From: Siderastrea siderea
Taxonomy: Eukaryota > Cnidaria > Anthozoa > Scleractinia > Rhizangiidae
Direction of reading: 5' to 3'
DNA: 64,000 nucleotides
Assembly: GCA_964030785.1 (NCBI GenBank)
Contig: OZ034970.1
Location: 248,001 to 312,000 of the forward strand
In this document: in pieces, positions 1-10,775 of the stretch
Numbering within the stretch: the stretch's first letter is position 1
Layout of the letters: each line of letters opens with the position of its first letter
Translations under genes and position numbers: made by a program
Notes under the pieces: generated by a model
Databases searched by the model: none
Seen by the model: the letters and a program-made list of their open reading frames with translations, nothing else
Told to the model about the DNA's origin: nothing

Positions 1-671
1 TCATTTGCAAAACAAGTTTGGGTCTTAGCTGCTCTGTAAAGAGGATTTCTCTACAATATAGACTGGTTAAAGCAGAATACAGTGAAACCCTGTTAATTCA
101 GCTACCAACTGGCCATAAAAGAATGTATTAGGGGTGTGGTTGGGTTGAAATAAGGTAATCACTGCATTCAGCTTTTTCCCAGGCCTAAAAAAGTAGCCAC
201 GACAACACTGGGGTGGCTGTGTCGGGGTGGTGTCATTTCTAGTTGGGGGGGGGACCCTGGAGAAATGGGGGCAGGAAGTGTAAGGGAGGGGGGGGGATTC
301 TGAGGGTGAAAAAATTAGCAAAAATACACAATGTTCTACAATCAAAAAGGCAGGAGACAACAAAAAGTGGGAGCGAACCACTAAAGGGTAGGAAAAGCAG
401 GACGTTTGGACCGCCACAGTTTCTAACAGTTCAAGAGAAATTGAGTTATAGTTTTCTACTCTATTCCACTTCAAGATCCACTTATAAAACAATCCTTTTA
501 AAGCTCAAGTTATTTTGAAGAGCAGTGTGTATGTGTTAGAAATGTCTTTCAAAGCCTTGACTAATGGTCACTTACGTTGAACTTTCAAGTAATCCTGTCT
601 CCAATACAGAAGATAAAGTGCTATTTTAAAAATATTTTACAACATGATCAGTTGTGTAAGGAGTAACTAAC
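1..671. other. Region downstream of the last COPS3 exon seen
   Basis: No convincing gene. On the minus strand this is the intron after COPS3 coding exon 13 and probably holds or precedes the short terminal exon. A candidate acceptor near base 45 would add only two Ser codons and a stop, which is too weak to call. There is a G-rich stretch at about 244-297. Open frames here have no recognisable domain. Confidence 0.5.
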
Positions 672-3600
672 CTTCTGAACATACTGAGGATTGACGGCAA
701 GTTCACGGTCCATATGCTGCAGCTTTTCATCAAGATGCTGGAATAATCGCATCTAAAATTGAAAAACAAGGAACAAGTCACATTAAAGTTTTCTCTCAGT
801 AATGTTGTGAAGGGATCCTATCCTTTTTGTTTCAAGGGGGCATTATACATGGATGCCTTTTTCCCCCAACGTTTTAGCCTTTTTTCTTAATTATCTCCAT
901 GAGATTTCATTCAATCCAAAAATGCTATCACAGGATCATAGTGCCAGTTCCCATAAATCTGAGAGAATTTTTTCCGCGATTTTTAAATTAAAAGTAAAGA
1001 AGGAGAAGGGGGAGGAACATTGATGAATTTCAAGAAAATAAAAAAATTGTTAAGAGTTAAAGGTGAGTTAAAGTTAAATTTTAAAGTTGATAATTAATAG
1101 ACAGATACCAAAACAGGCCACAAACAACTCCAAGAGCTCTTGCGTGGGGGTGGCCTGTCTGGGAGTGTGTACAAAAATTTAATCCCTCTTTTATTTCTTT
1201 CTTAAATCTTAGCCTATTTCCTCAAAATTCACGTATATCCCCCCTTAACATTGTTTCACAAAGTTATTTTATTTATTTTTGGAAAGAAAATGTCACAATA
1301 AGTGCAAAAACAATTGAAGTGAAGCACAAAGCTGGTGCTTATCTCTGTTTATTGCAAGGTTCAACCAGCCTTTTTGTTGCGCTTCCCCAGCAAACCATCA
1401 CTCTTACCATCAAGGCGAAACATCAAGGCAAACAAGGCCGTTTTACTTTTCATGACACAGCTTGTAGTGTGAACTATTTCATTTTGAGCAAAAAATTAAG
1501 TTTGACTTGACCTGAAGACACTCCTTACTCTAGGCAACTGTCATCAAGCAATATTTAAAATTTCAGAGATATACCATTCATCATTGATAAATGGCAGGCA
1601 TACCTCATCATCTAACTTTTTTAACATCTTGGGGTTGTTGTATTTTTCAGGATTTTGGTGAAATGAAACCATTCCGTCTCGTTGATTAATGCTGGCATAA
1701 ATGTCACCATCTTCTATCTGGAACACATGATAAACACAAGATGACAGCCATGAAAAAACCCATAACACCTTTCAATAATTGCACCCAATAATCAAAAGGT
1801 CCTGCTACAACACATTTACAGTGAAAAGGACCATTTTTGAGTTGCCTTTACCTCTTTTTCAAAGCAAGACCTGCTTTAGAGCCTCTCATATGAAAATGAG
1901 TTTTAATGGCATGTGAGTGAAAGATCATTTTTTTAATTAAAATACAAAAGGCTGTGCACTAGGCCTCACCTTGAAAAAGAGGCTAAAGGCAATGGGAAAT
2001 AGACCTCTTTCATAATGGCCACCCATTAATTTAATCTTTTATATGTATCATGTTAATTAGCCTTTCTGGCCTCATTTGAAAGTTAAAAAAAATTCTTTTC
2101 ACTTTTGCACATGCTAATGAGGTCAGAAAGGCTAATTAACATACATATAAAAGAATAAATAAATGGGCCACCATTATGAAAAAGGTCTATGGACTACTGG
2201 CATTCAATAACAATTGGAAATGTTTATGCATGCTCATTGCTGACCTTTGCAATTAATTCAAAACCTTAAGCAACATGCTGTCACTCATCAGAGCAAAGTT
2301 GCACACCAATATGATTGGGCGTAAGCTCAACTAACACACTTAGAACCAGCTGCATGTTTTGACCTTGAGATCTGATTGGTTTACTCACATCTTGATCTAA
2401 ATTATTTTCTACTAGTCTTCTATTTGTTGTCAGTAACATACCATGTTTAAAATATATTGCTCAGCTTCTCTTGGGCTATTAAGCTGTACTCTGTTAGCCA
2501 TGTCTGACAAGGACAGAGTAAGAAAAGTCTGAAAAAAATTAAATTTTGTTAGAAGAGGAGTTAGATTTCATATGTTAGACTTTTGATAACAGTTAATAAT
2601 ATAACAATAGTGCATGCAGACATCCACTCCCAGAGACAAACAAAATAGAAATGAATATTGAGGATCCTGTCCATTTAAAAAGAAAAACTACTTCTGCAGG
2701 CTAGCTAGCCTAACCTCAGTACAAGGTGTTTGCAATTTGTGTAAATTGTCACCATGAATGCCTGTAGTTTTTTGTTAATCTATCTGACATTAACTCAGAA
2801 CCTGAGTGAATCCTAACCCTAACCCCCCAATATTAAACCACACTATAAATTTATGTCACCTTTCCAGGGAAAAGAAGGCTGTTTGCCATGAACTTAAACC
2901 ATAAATATTTAAAAAACAAAACAAGGCTTCTTTCTCAGGATCCAAAATGTAACTATGCCACGAGCTTTCAACTCCGTCACGCAATCTTCATCAAGTGATG
3001 GTGTTGGATGTTTTGTCACGTGATTTAGGATGGTGAAAACCATGTGAAAATCATCCCCGTAGATTGCCGGGAGCTCATATCCATTGTCGCGATTCATTGT
3101 TGGGGGTCTACGGGGATACTTTGTCACATGGTTTTCACCATCATCCAACACCATCACTTGATAAAGATTCCGTGATGGAGTCAAAAGCTTGTGGCTTAGT
3201 TAAATTTTGGATCCTGAGAAAGAAACTTTATTTTGTTTTGACTTATTATAACAGGATCACGCAACAATTTTTTCACTAACATAAATATTTAAGATCTATT
3301 TTCCATGACTCTCCATGACTTTTGCTGATTTGCCTGGATTTCTAGGCCTGGTTTTTATCACACTGAAACTCCTTGATAAACAAACCCTGCTTATGGGAAA
3401 TGTATTATCTTCTGGTTATCCGACTTCTCAAATACTGTCTTTACAGATGCTAAAAGTACCTTTGTAAGTCTGAGGATGTTCTTCTTGTATAATGAGCTGA
3501 CTACTTGTTTAACCAGACCAACATTGTTGTCCTGTCAACAAAACATTTGCCAACTTATTATATTTTAGGTCGGTAAATTATGATCATCCGGGTGAGTGTA

Positions 3601-6600
3601 GTCCTGAGAAAGACTCCGGACTACACTCACTCAGACTGTTTTTCATCACACTGTTTGTCATCACAAACAGTCCTTCTCAGGACTACATTCACCTAGACAA
3701 TCATAATTTACTGACCTATGACATGACTCCTGGGTTCAAACCATTTACAGTTTTATTATATTTTATTTTGTATATAGGTAATTTGAGGAGACAAACACCA
3801 CAAAGGGTGTTTTGGACAATATGAAATGCTGTAAGAGTTACTGGTATTAACCCTAAATAAAAATTATAATGTAGAAACCAAAGGGAATTATGCAAAATGA
3901 GAAAGTTTCATGAATGAAGATGCTAATTTGAAATGAATTGGAGTGGGGAGGACTATTAACAGGAGAAAGGAGATTTCCATGATAAAGATTCAGTGTAGCT
4001 TGGTCACCACCAGTGCAGGAGAGTACATCACTGAATCGGCACAGCGAGTGATTCCCACATGACTCTATCACCTTTATGCATACATAGAACACTTTATCGT
4101 CAAAGACTGCTGAACCTTGAATATAATGCATTAGTTGTTTGTTTGTTCATTCCCTCGTTAGTGAGCATATTCTTGCACTTTACACTAACTAGGCAAGTAC
4201 TCATATCCTATAATGGCTGAAAAAAAAGAACAGCATTATGTCAACTTACTGTTCTAAAGGTGTCTTCATTCTTGGTGGCCACTGTTCGTACTTCATTTGG
4301 GTTGTTACATGAGTAACTGGCTGCTAGTTCATGATATGCAGCACTCAGAGGCTAAAAACAAACATCAAAAAATTTCTCAATGTCTCCGTCCAGTGTACAA
4401 ACTCATGAGTGCGACTCCCATCAGGTGCTCGGATCTCTTTCTTGTAGTCCTATGCTTATGGCATGTTAAATGTACAGTTTTATTATTTCAGGAAGAAGGT
4501 ACCTTTCCTCTTTATCACTTTTAATGGTTCTTTGACTACCAATTGATAAGAGTTACAGAAAACCTGCAACTGCTTCTGAGAACAAGAAACCAGTGTGTCA
4601 ATTGATACAATGCTGCCTAATGACTTCAAATTAAAATTAGGCTTCTCTGACCCTTCTAATATTTTTCAATTGATAAACTCTTACCTTAAGAAATCTCACG
4701 ACCACATGTGAAGTATATTTTGGGAGATCGGTGATCTGCGCAATGAAGTTATCACAAACATTCAAATGATTACTTACAAATACAGAATTTAATTTACAAA
4801 CACAATATGAGGTTATCATCTAAGTATGTTACTTGTTTGGGCCTAATGATTGATACATTTGCCTCAAAACCAAGGTTTGAAGGCTCTGAACCTGGTCAGT
4901 GACCTATTCAGTCTCTTCTGTGTGCAGTATTTATCCAGTGGTTTTGCTCTCCCCAACCCCCCCCCCCCCAAGAAAAAATACAGGTAAATCAATTGTACTG
5001 TATCTGAGCCAAGGCAGAATCACAGCAAATGTACTGGTCAATAGTTTCAAGAAGACTTCTGTCTCTTTGTTGTACCACAAAATTAGGAAAGCAAATATTT
5101 TTTATACCACCCAGGCTGATACATGGCTCAGAGTTTTACGTGTCTTTTTTTTTTCTTCAAAAAACGTGTATAAAGTAAATATGTTATTTTAATGAATTAA
5201 CATACAATGCCAGGAATCATTATCGGATATTTTTTAAAAGTTTAAAAACTCAGTTATAATTTCAAGCTTTGACCAGCTTTGCAAAAGTGAAAGACAAGTG
5301 ATGCAGTTTTTTTCTTACCTTTCCATGAAGAATTAGGGAAACCAAGATAAACTTTTTGTAAGCTTCAAGCATTATATGACTAACATCCACTGCTGGGCAT
5401 GTCACGGCCTGCAGATAGAAACAGAAAATCTGTGAAAACTAAAATTATGTAGCTTTGATCTCTTTTTTCTCAAACATTCAAGAGAAACAGAAAATTGTTC
5501 AAGAGAGCGGAGATTCAAGACAGCCAGTAGTATAATTGAAAAACTTTGTCCAAGGAAAACAGGATTCAGTTCAAGATAGAGGGGAATTCAAGATACCCAT
5601 GGTTCAAAATAGTGGGGCTCATCTGTATTTTTTACAGAGTTAAGTTAATCAAGCATACCTACTGTGACGTCAGCAGGATTACCTACCACTTCAAAGAAGT
5701 ACAGTGCTTTCTCAAACTTTTTTAGAGCAGTGTAAATCATTCCACCATAATAACAATATCCAAGCAATGCCTTGGCATCATACTTCCCCCCCTGAAAAAA
5801 AAAAGAGAAGAAAACAGTTACAACTTTCTTCTATGATTGGATACAAAAATACTCAGTAATTAGCATTTTATCACAACAAACATATATGGGTACCTAAAAA
5901 TACAACACATGTTTGTCTAAGTGTATATACCTCTTTGTGGATATCCGTTATATCAGCATCCAAGTATGGCAGGGCTGGTTTTAAACACTTGGCAAGTAAG
6001 CAGAGCTGTCAAGAAGGAACAATTACTTGAAATAAATTGTGCTTTTTTCTCTCCACATTTTAAACCCGCTGCTTCTTCCCTATGTTAAAACTACGTCTAA
6101 TAAACACCACAATATTTCACTAAGAAGACCTCAAATCCACCCTGCCCTGAAAAGGATGATGTTACACGTAAGGAGAAGTATTCTAATCTAGTTTATAGAG
6201 TGTTATTTTTGATAGGAATGCTGGAGAACCTTGTCAGTAACCAATTTTTAAAATGATACAAAAACAAGCCAGCCCAAAACTTACCATTTGTACATACAAG
6301 GACAGCCCTGAATAATGTAACGCCCACATTCCTACATCACCATGAACCAAAACTCCTACCACAATTTTGCCCTTGTTCCCATCCAAACAAAGATTATCCC
6401 CGGCTAAATTTTGAGAGAAAACAAATCCAGCCACCAAAGACGAAGAGAAAAATCGCAACCATCTAATGCTGAGCTTGACTTAAAGCTCTGATTTCCTAAC
6501 TGAAAAATCTGGAAATGACAGCAATTTTGAAAAGCCCATACTTAGCACCACTGATGAGTTTGAGTGTTTTTCAACATACAAGTACAATTGAGAATCAAGA

Positions 6601-7840
6601 AGTACAAAGCAGGTATTAATGATAAGAACGACCGGTAAATATTGAAATTAGTACCAATAATGAACAACTTGAGCTAAACAAATTATAGAATCATTTATAT
6701 TTAATATCTACATTGCAAGTTGACACTGAATAGAATTTTTCTTACTTGTGCGAGGTCTGTGTGAATTGATGTGAGTTGTGTTGGAGACTGCTGCGCCTTT
6801 TCTATTGCAATGCACATCATTCTTATTCCTCTCATTGGCTGAAAACAAGACAGTGCTCATCACATTCAATACATGCATTCCTAAAGAGCCAGTCTGTCAC
6901 CCAGCAAGATAGCTCACTAGGCCCAATGACCCACGCTGCCAAGACTTAGTTTATCCCTGTTTAACTACAGCACAAGTGACTAGAAGACATCACTACTCCC
7001 CTGCCACCTACTCCTCCCTCACTGGGATGCTTGTTCACTAATCAGATAAAACAATGACCTGGCTAATATCACTTCAATTCCCTCATTTCCTTTCACTGAT
7101 GGCTGAGGAGAAATTCAGATAATTTCCAAATTCAGATATTTCCGAGGGCAAGTGGGAGGTATTTTTATGTTTGTACCTTGATTTTATTATTAGGGGTGAA
7201 TAGTATAAAGTGACTTCATGTATGCTATGTCAAATGATATGGCCCAGAACTTAATTAAGCATACCTGTTTGAGGTCCACTAGACACTGGGTTATGAAGTG
7301 GCACAAGTGAGCGACTAAAAACCATCAACACAACAAAATTTAATTTATCATTTACAAAATTTAATTGATAATTAATTAATAATTGATAATTGATTTCGTA
7401 TTTTTTAGACAATTGAGGTTACTTACATTTTTCAGCCGCAAACTGGATTTGTTCCTTTGAACAAATTGTTATAAACTGCTGAATCTGACTGAAGATTAAC
7501 TCAAAGTCGCCATAATTTGGCAGAGACATTTTTGCCAACCTGTAAAACAGTATGAATGTAATTTCGTCTCCAAAAGACTCAGACTGAATTAGAATACAAA
7601 ACAAGATCTTGGAAATGAAATGTTTTGCAGAACGGAACACTCAGTTTTGTAGACAGGTCAGACTTACAACAGGGCCATGAAAGCTAGTGTATGCTGGTCA
7701 GGATCAAGCGAGGCAATTGCAGCGTCAATTTGACTTGCATGCTTTGCCAACAGTTCGTTAGATCTGTTTAAAATATCAGCAAGTTGAACATAATTCTTGT
7801 CGGCAGAAATTGATCGCACAGTAGCCAGAAAGTCCTCCAT
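672..7840 (-). CDS. COPS3: COP9 signalosome complex subunit 3, 13 coding exons (terminal exon not found)
   Basis: Subunit of the eight-subunit COP9 signalosome, which removes NEDD8 from cullin-RING ubiquitin ligases in nucleus and cytoplasm. Coding exons on the minus strand, in order: 7840-7668, 7539-7427, 7314-7265, 6838-6746, 6005-5931, 5791-5687, 5408-5319, 4735-4685, 4351-4250, 3531-3460, 2528-2442, 1717-1604, 752-672. All junctions are GT-AG and the phases join without a stop, giving 402 codons. Peptides recognised include [17 protein letters not shown], the PCI-region stretch ending [10 protein letters not shown], and [16 protein letters not shown]. These match animal COPS3 along its length (about 420 residues). 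The first ATG at 7840 fits the usual length. The last short Ser-rich exon is probably beyond base 1. Introns hold three foldback repeats. Family assignment is firm; single exon ends are inferred. Confidence 0.95.
2001..2188. mobile_element. Foldback MITE in a COPS3 intron
   Basis: The outer sequence AGACCTCTTTCATAATGG at 2001 returns in reverse complement at 2171-2188, and the inner arms around TTAATTAGCC also pair, so the block folds on itself with arms of about 70 bp. It has no coding potential. Family not identified. Confidence 0.7.
2913..3280. mobile_element. Large inverted-repeat element in a COPS3 intron
   Basis: Two arms of roughly 120 bp, both containing CTTTCTCAGGATCC and the CATCACTTGAT core, lie in opposite orientation. 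Overlapping open frames on both strands here are mirror images caused by the palindrome. The direct repeat ATAAATATTTAA occurs at 2901-2912 and 3281-3292 and may be the target duplication. Confidence 0.65.
3566..3718. mobile_element. Foldback MITE, 'GTAGTCCTGAG' family
   Basis: TAGGTCGGTAAATTATGA at 3566 is mirrored at 3701-3718, enclosing GAGTGTAGTCCTGAGAAAGA and its inverse. Partial copies of the same core occur near 17,215 and 31,420. Confidence 0.7.
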
Positions 7841-8259
7841 CTTGCTTCCTCTCGGCTTAGTTTCCCACGGACCACAACTTCAAGTCGAGGTTTGTGATGA
7901 AAATGGCGGCAAATTTTGACTGAGTTACTGCTGTGCACGGTTTATAAACATGCCCTTGCAACCTTTTACGTTTGACACAAAACCAGACATCCGCCTCGTA
8001 CATTATGGAGATACAGTGTATAAGATAAAAGTGACTTGTAGGAAGTCTTCTGACAGGTAAACTATTGTTTTCAACCAGGCAAGTTTTGACAGTCTATGTC
8101 AGGAAAACTACGTGCAAAGTACTAGTGTTGAAAGTGGAACACAACAATTTTAATATTTGGTTACCTCCTGTTGATATATAAGAGTAAGTTCTAAGTTTAA
8201 GGTGTTTCCATAATTCACCTGTGTTTCCATGATGGCAATTCATTCCATAAGGCAATTCA
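7841..8259. other. COPS3 upstream region
   Basis: No gene seen. It holds the start side of COPS3 and presumably its promoter. There is no clear TATA box next to the COPS3 start. Confidence 0.4.
7900..7910 (+). promoter_or_regulatory. YY1-like motif upstream of COPS3
   Basis: AAAATGGCGGC, close to the metazoan YY1 consensus, lies 60 bp upstream of the COPS3 start codon, a usual position for this motif in housekeeping promoters. Motif match only; function is inferred. Confidence 0.35.
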
Positions 8260-8274
8260 TTTTAAAACACCGCA

Positions 8275-8671
8275 GTCTTTAAGTAACCTACTTTCTATCA
8301 AGGGAAACAATAGATTTTCTCTACGGTCAGCGTCCAATGGACTGATCCTTGATGATCCGACTTGTCGGTACAAAGTCACATTAGGTGATAGATCGTTCAG
8401 GGCATCTGCCCCCAAAACCTGGAATGCACTGCCAAAAGGGATAAGAGACCAGACTAATATAATTACTTTCAAGACCATGCTAAAAACGCATTTATTCTTA
8501 TTCCAATTTTCTTTAACTGTCCTATGCAATATAATGTAAATAGTTTAGTTAGTCATTTAGTTTTTAGACAATTTGTTTAAATCATGTAATTTATTATTAG
8601 AGAGGATTTTTGAAGTTTGTAAAGTGCTTTTGATCATATGTAAATGTAAAAAGCGCTATAGAAGTATTAAA

Positions 8672-8732
<61 letters not shown>
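8275..8732 (+). mobile_element. 3' end of a non-LTR retrotransposon (LINE, L2/CR1 type) with ATT tail
   Basis: The plus-strand frame from about 8281 to 8520 reads as the C-terminal tail of a LINE reverse transcriptase, with the hallmark segment RSFRASAPKTWNALP followed by IRDQTNIITFKTMLKTHLF. It is followed by an untranslated part ending in an AAAGCGCTATAGAAG-like sequence and an (ATT)n array at 8672-8732, typical of such 3' ends. It is strongly 5'-truncated and not active. Confidence 0.85.
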
Positions 8733-8735
8733 GAT

Positions 8736-10775
8736 GTTTCCAACAGTACAACCTCTATAAAACCTACGGGGTTTGTCACTACATAAAATCAATTAAAAGG
8801 GAGCAGGGAGGGGGGCCGGGGGAGGGGGATTGGAGGAGTTAATACAGGGCCATTTCGCTCCGGAGACACACTAGGTGATTGTTATATATTACCAGAAAAT
8901 TTTAGTGATTTTCAGTTATAACTTAAACTTTCCCTACTTGGACAGCCCCTTACAGGAGAGGACAAAAAGTACCTCCTTTCTTAGTCCTGAAAACAAAACA
9001 AACACTTGAAATGTTTTGTGGGACCCATGTCTTACCATGTCTTATAATAGCAGTCAACAGACATTTGGAGGATGAAAAGAGGACACTAGAAATATGTAGC
9101 ATGCAAAAACATCACAAAGCCAAATTGCATTTGGAATCCGAAATGAAGTGTCAATCGCCAACAAAACTTGAATGTTCCGATCAGATGGGCCACCATTCAC
9201 CGGTGCTCTGATTGGCTGCTTTTTATGTTATTATGGGCGTGAGGTTATGTTAACATGGCTATGATGAATTTTTTTGTTTAGGTTTTTTTTATATATAAAA
9301 GGAATAGAAAATGGTTACTATGTGCTTACACGTACATACAACATGTAACCTGATGCAGCTATTTGCAGGAATTTGTGAGAATTCAAAAGTACTTCTACGG
9401 GAATAACTTTACTTTTGCCCTCAGCATGAGTTCACTATAAAATTTTAAATTCTCGAAAAGAATCTCCCAAACTTCTTCTCCTTTAATTTAAAAACAGAGA
9501 CAGTATTCGGAGGTTATGCCAACAGGAGAAAAATCATAAGGATCTTGAGGTTTGTTTGTGTGCCTGATATTACGTTACCTTTATTTGTAATAAATAATGT
9601 AATTGCCACCTTGTTTCCTTTGTTTTGTTTATAATTTGCAAACATTTTGTAAAATTGGCTTGTAAATTTTTTAGACAAAAGTTAAATGCAATGTTGAATA
9701 AGTCACATACAAAAGCTGAGAAAAGATCAAAGCTTCCAGAATGAGAAAATATAGTTTTGTTGTGAAATAACTTGTTTGATAGTATTGTTGACTCCAGCTA
9801 GAGTAGGGTGCCTTTATTTACCACCATCCGTTTGCATTACAATTTGCAGGTGAGTAATCACTCCCTTTCTGTGAATTAGTTTTCATAGGCTTAATTTTCA
9901 CTAACCTAAACTATGCACAAAAGCACAAAAATACTCACCCCAGATTATAATGTAACTTGCTGTTATGTTTGACAGCTTGTTTGAGATCATTCGTCTTGTA
10001 TCAGTGTACAACAAATTGCATTTATTTTTAAAGAAGGCTTTAACAACACTAAAATTTTAGAAGAAGCACTAACAAGTTATACTTTTAATTTTTTCCAGAG
10101 AGTTGTCTGTGCCATATTAATTTCAGATGATCTAATACCTATTCAGACAGATAGTTTTGTTGTCTATCCTTGTATCCTTTTTATCTACCTTTCAATTAGC
10201 ATATGAATTTCAAATTTATTGTGAGGGAGGAGGACCACAATTGAACCATAACCATCCTATGTCGAATTTAGGCCTTTTTTTCTCAAAAGTGTCTCGGTTT
10301 TTTAAACTGTGACTGTCAGTTTGTTCAAAGAACATAGCCCAGAGCTTTTTTCCTCTGATGGTTTTTTTTTTAGAAAAACAAGGCTAGAAAGTCTCATTAT
10401 TGAATTATGTCTCTCATTGTACATTTGAAGATATCTTAGTGACCAATCTCATTTTTTGGCTTTGGGATAAATCATATTAGCACATAAGGTCCCATCTTAG
10501 TTATTAATCTATAATAATAATAATAATAATAATAATAAACTTTATTAGGTGAACACAATTACTGGTGGACCAGTAGTTTACACCCCTAAAAAAGCCGAAA
10601 AATACCCAATATAAAAATACAGAATATAAAAAAGTACAAAATTGGATTTATAAATGGAAATTGTTATATGCACAAAGTGTAAGTCTATGACAAACATATG
10701 TGTTCTGTTTGTTCTTTAAAAAGTAATTGTTGTATTTCAGTTGGTGTTTTTTGAAAGTGACATAACTTAACAGAC
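8736..10775. other. Intergenic region between LINE tail and plus-strand gene
   Basis: No coding exon could be supported. Contents: a G-rich tract at about 8,799-8,831, an (ATA)n microsatellite at about 10,509-10,538, and A+T-rich sequence that may include 5' untranslated or upstream exons of the gene starting at 10,776. Confidence 0.4.

Noticed and set aside
2909..3279. Two opposite-strand open frames with similar peptides
   Set aside because: Both arise from the arms of one inverted repeat.
8597..8779. Poly-isoleucine open frame
   Set aside because: Translation of the (ATT)n tail of a LINE. The same applies to 26,072-26,284.
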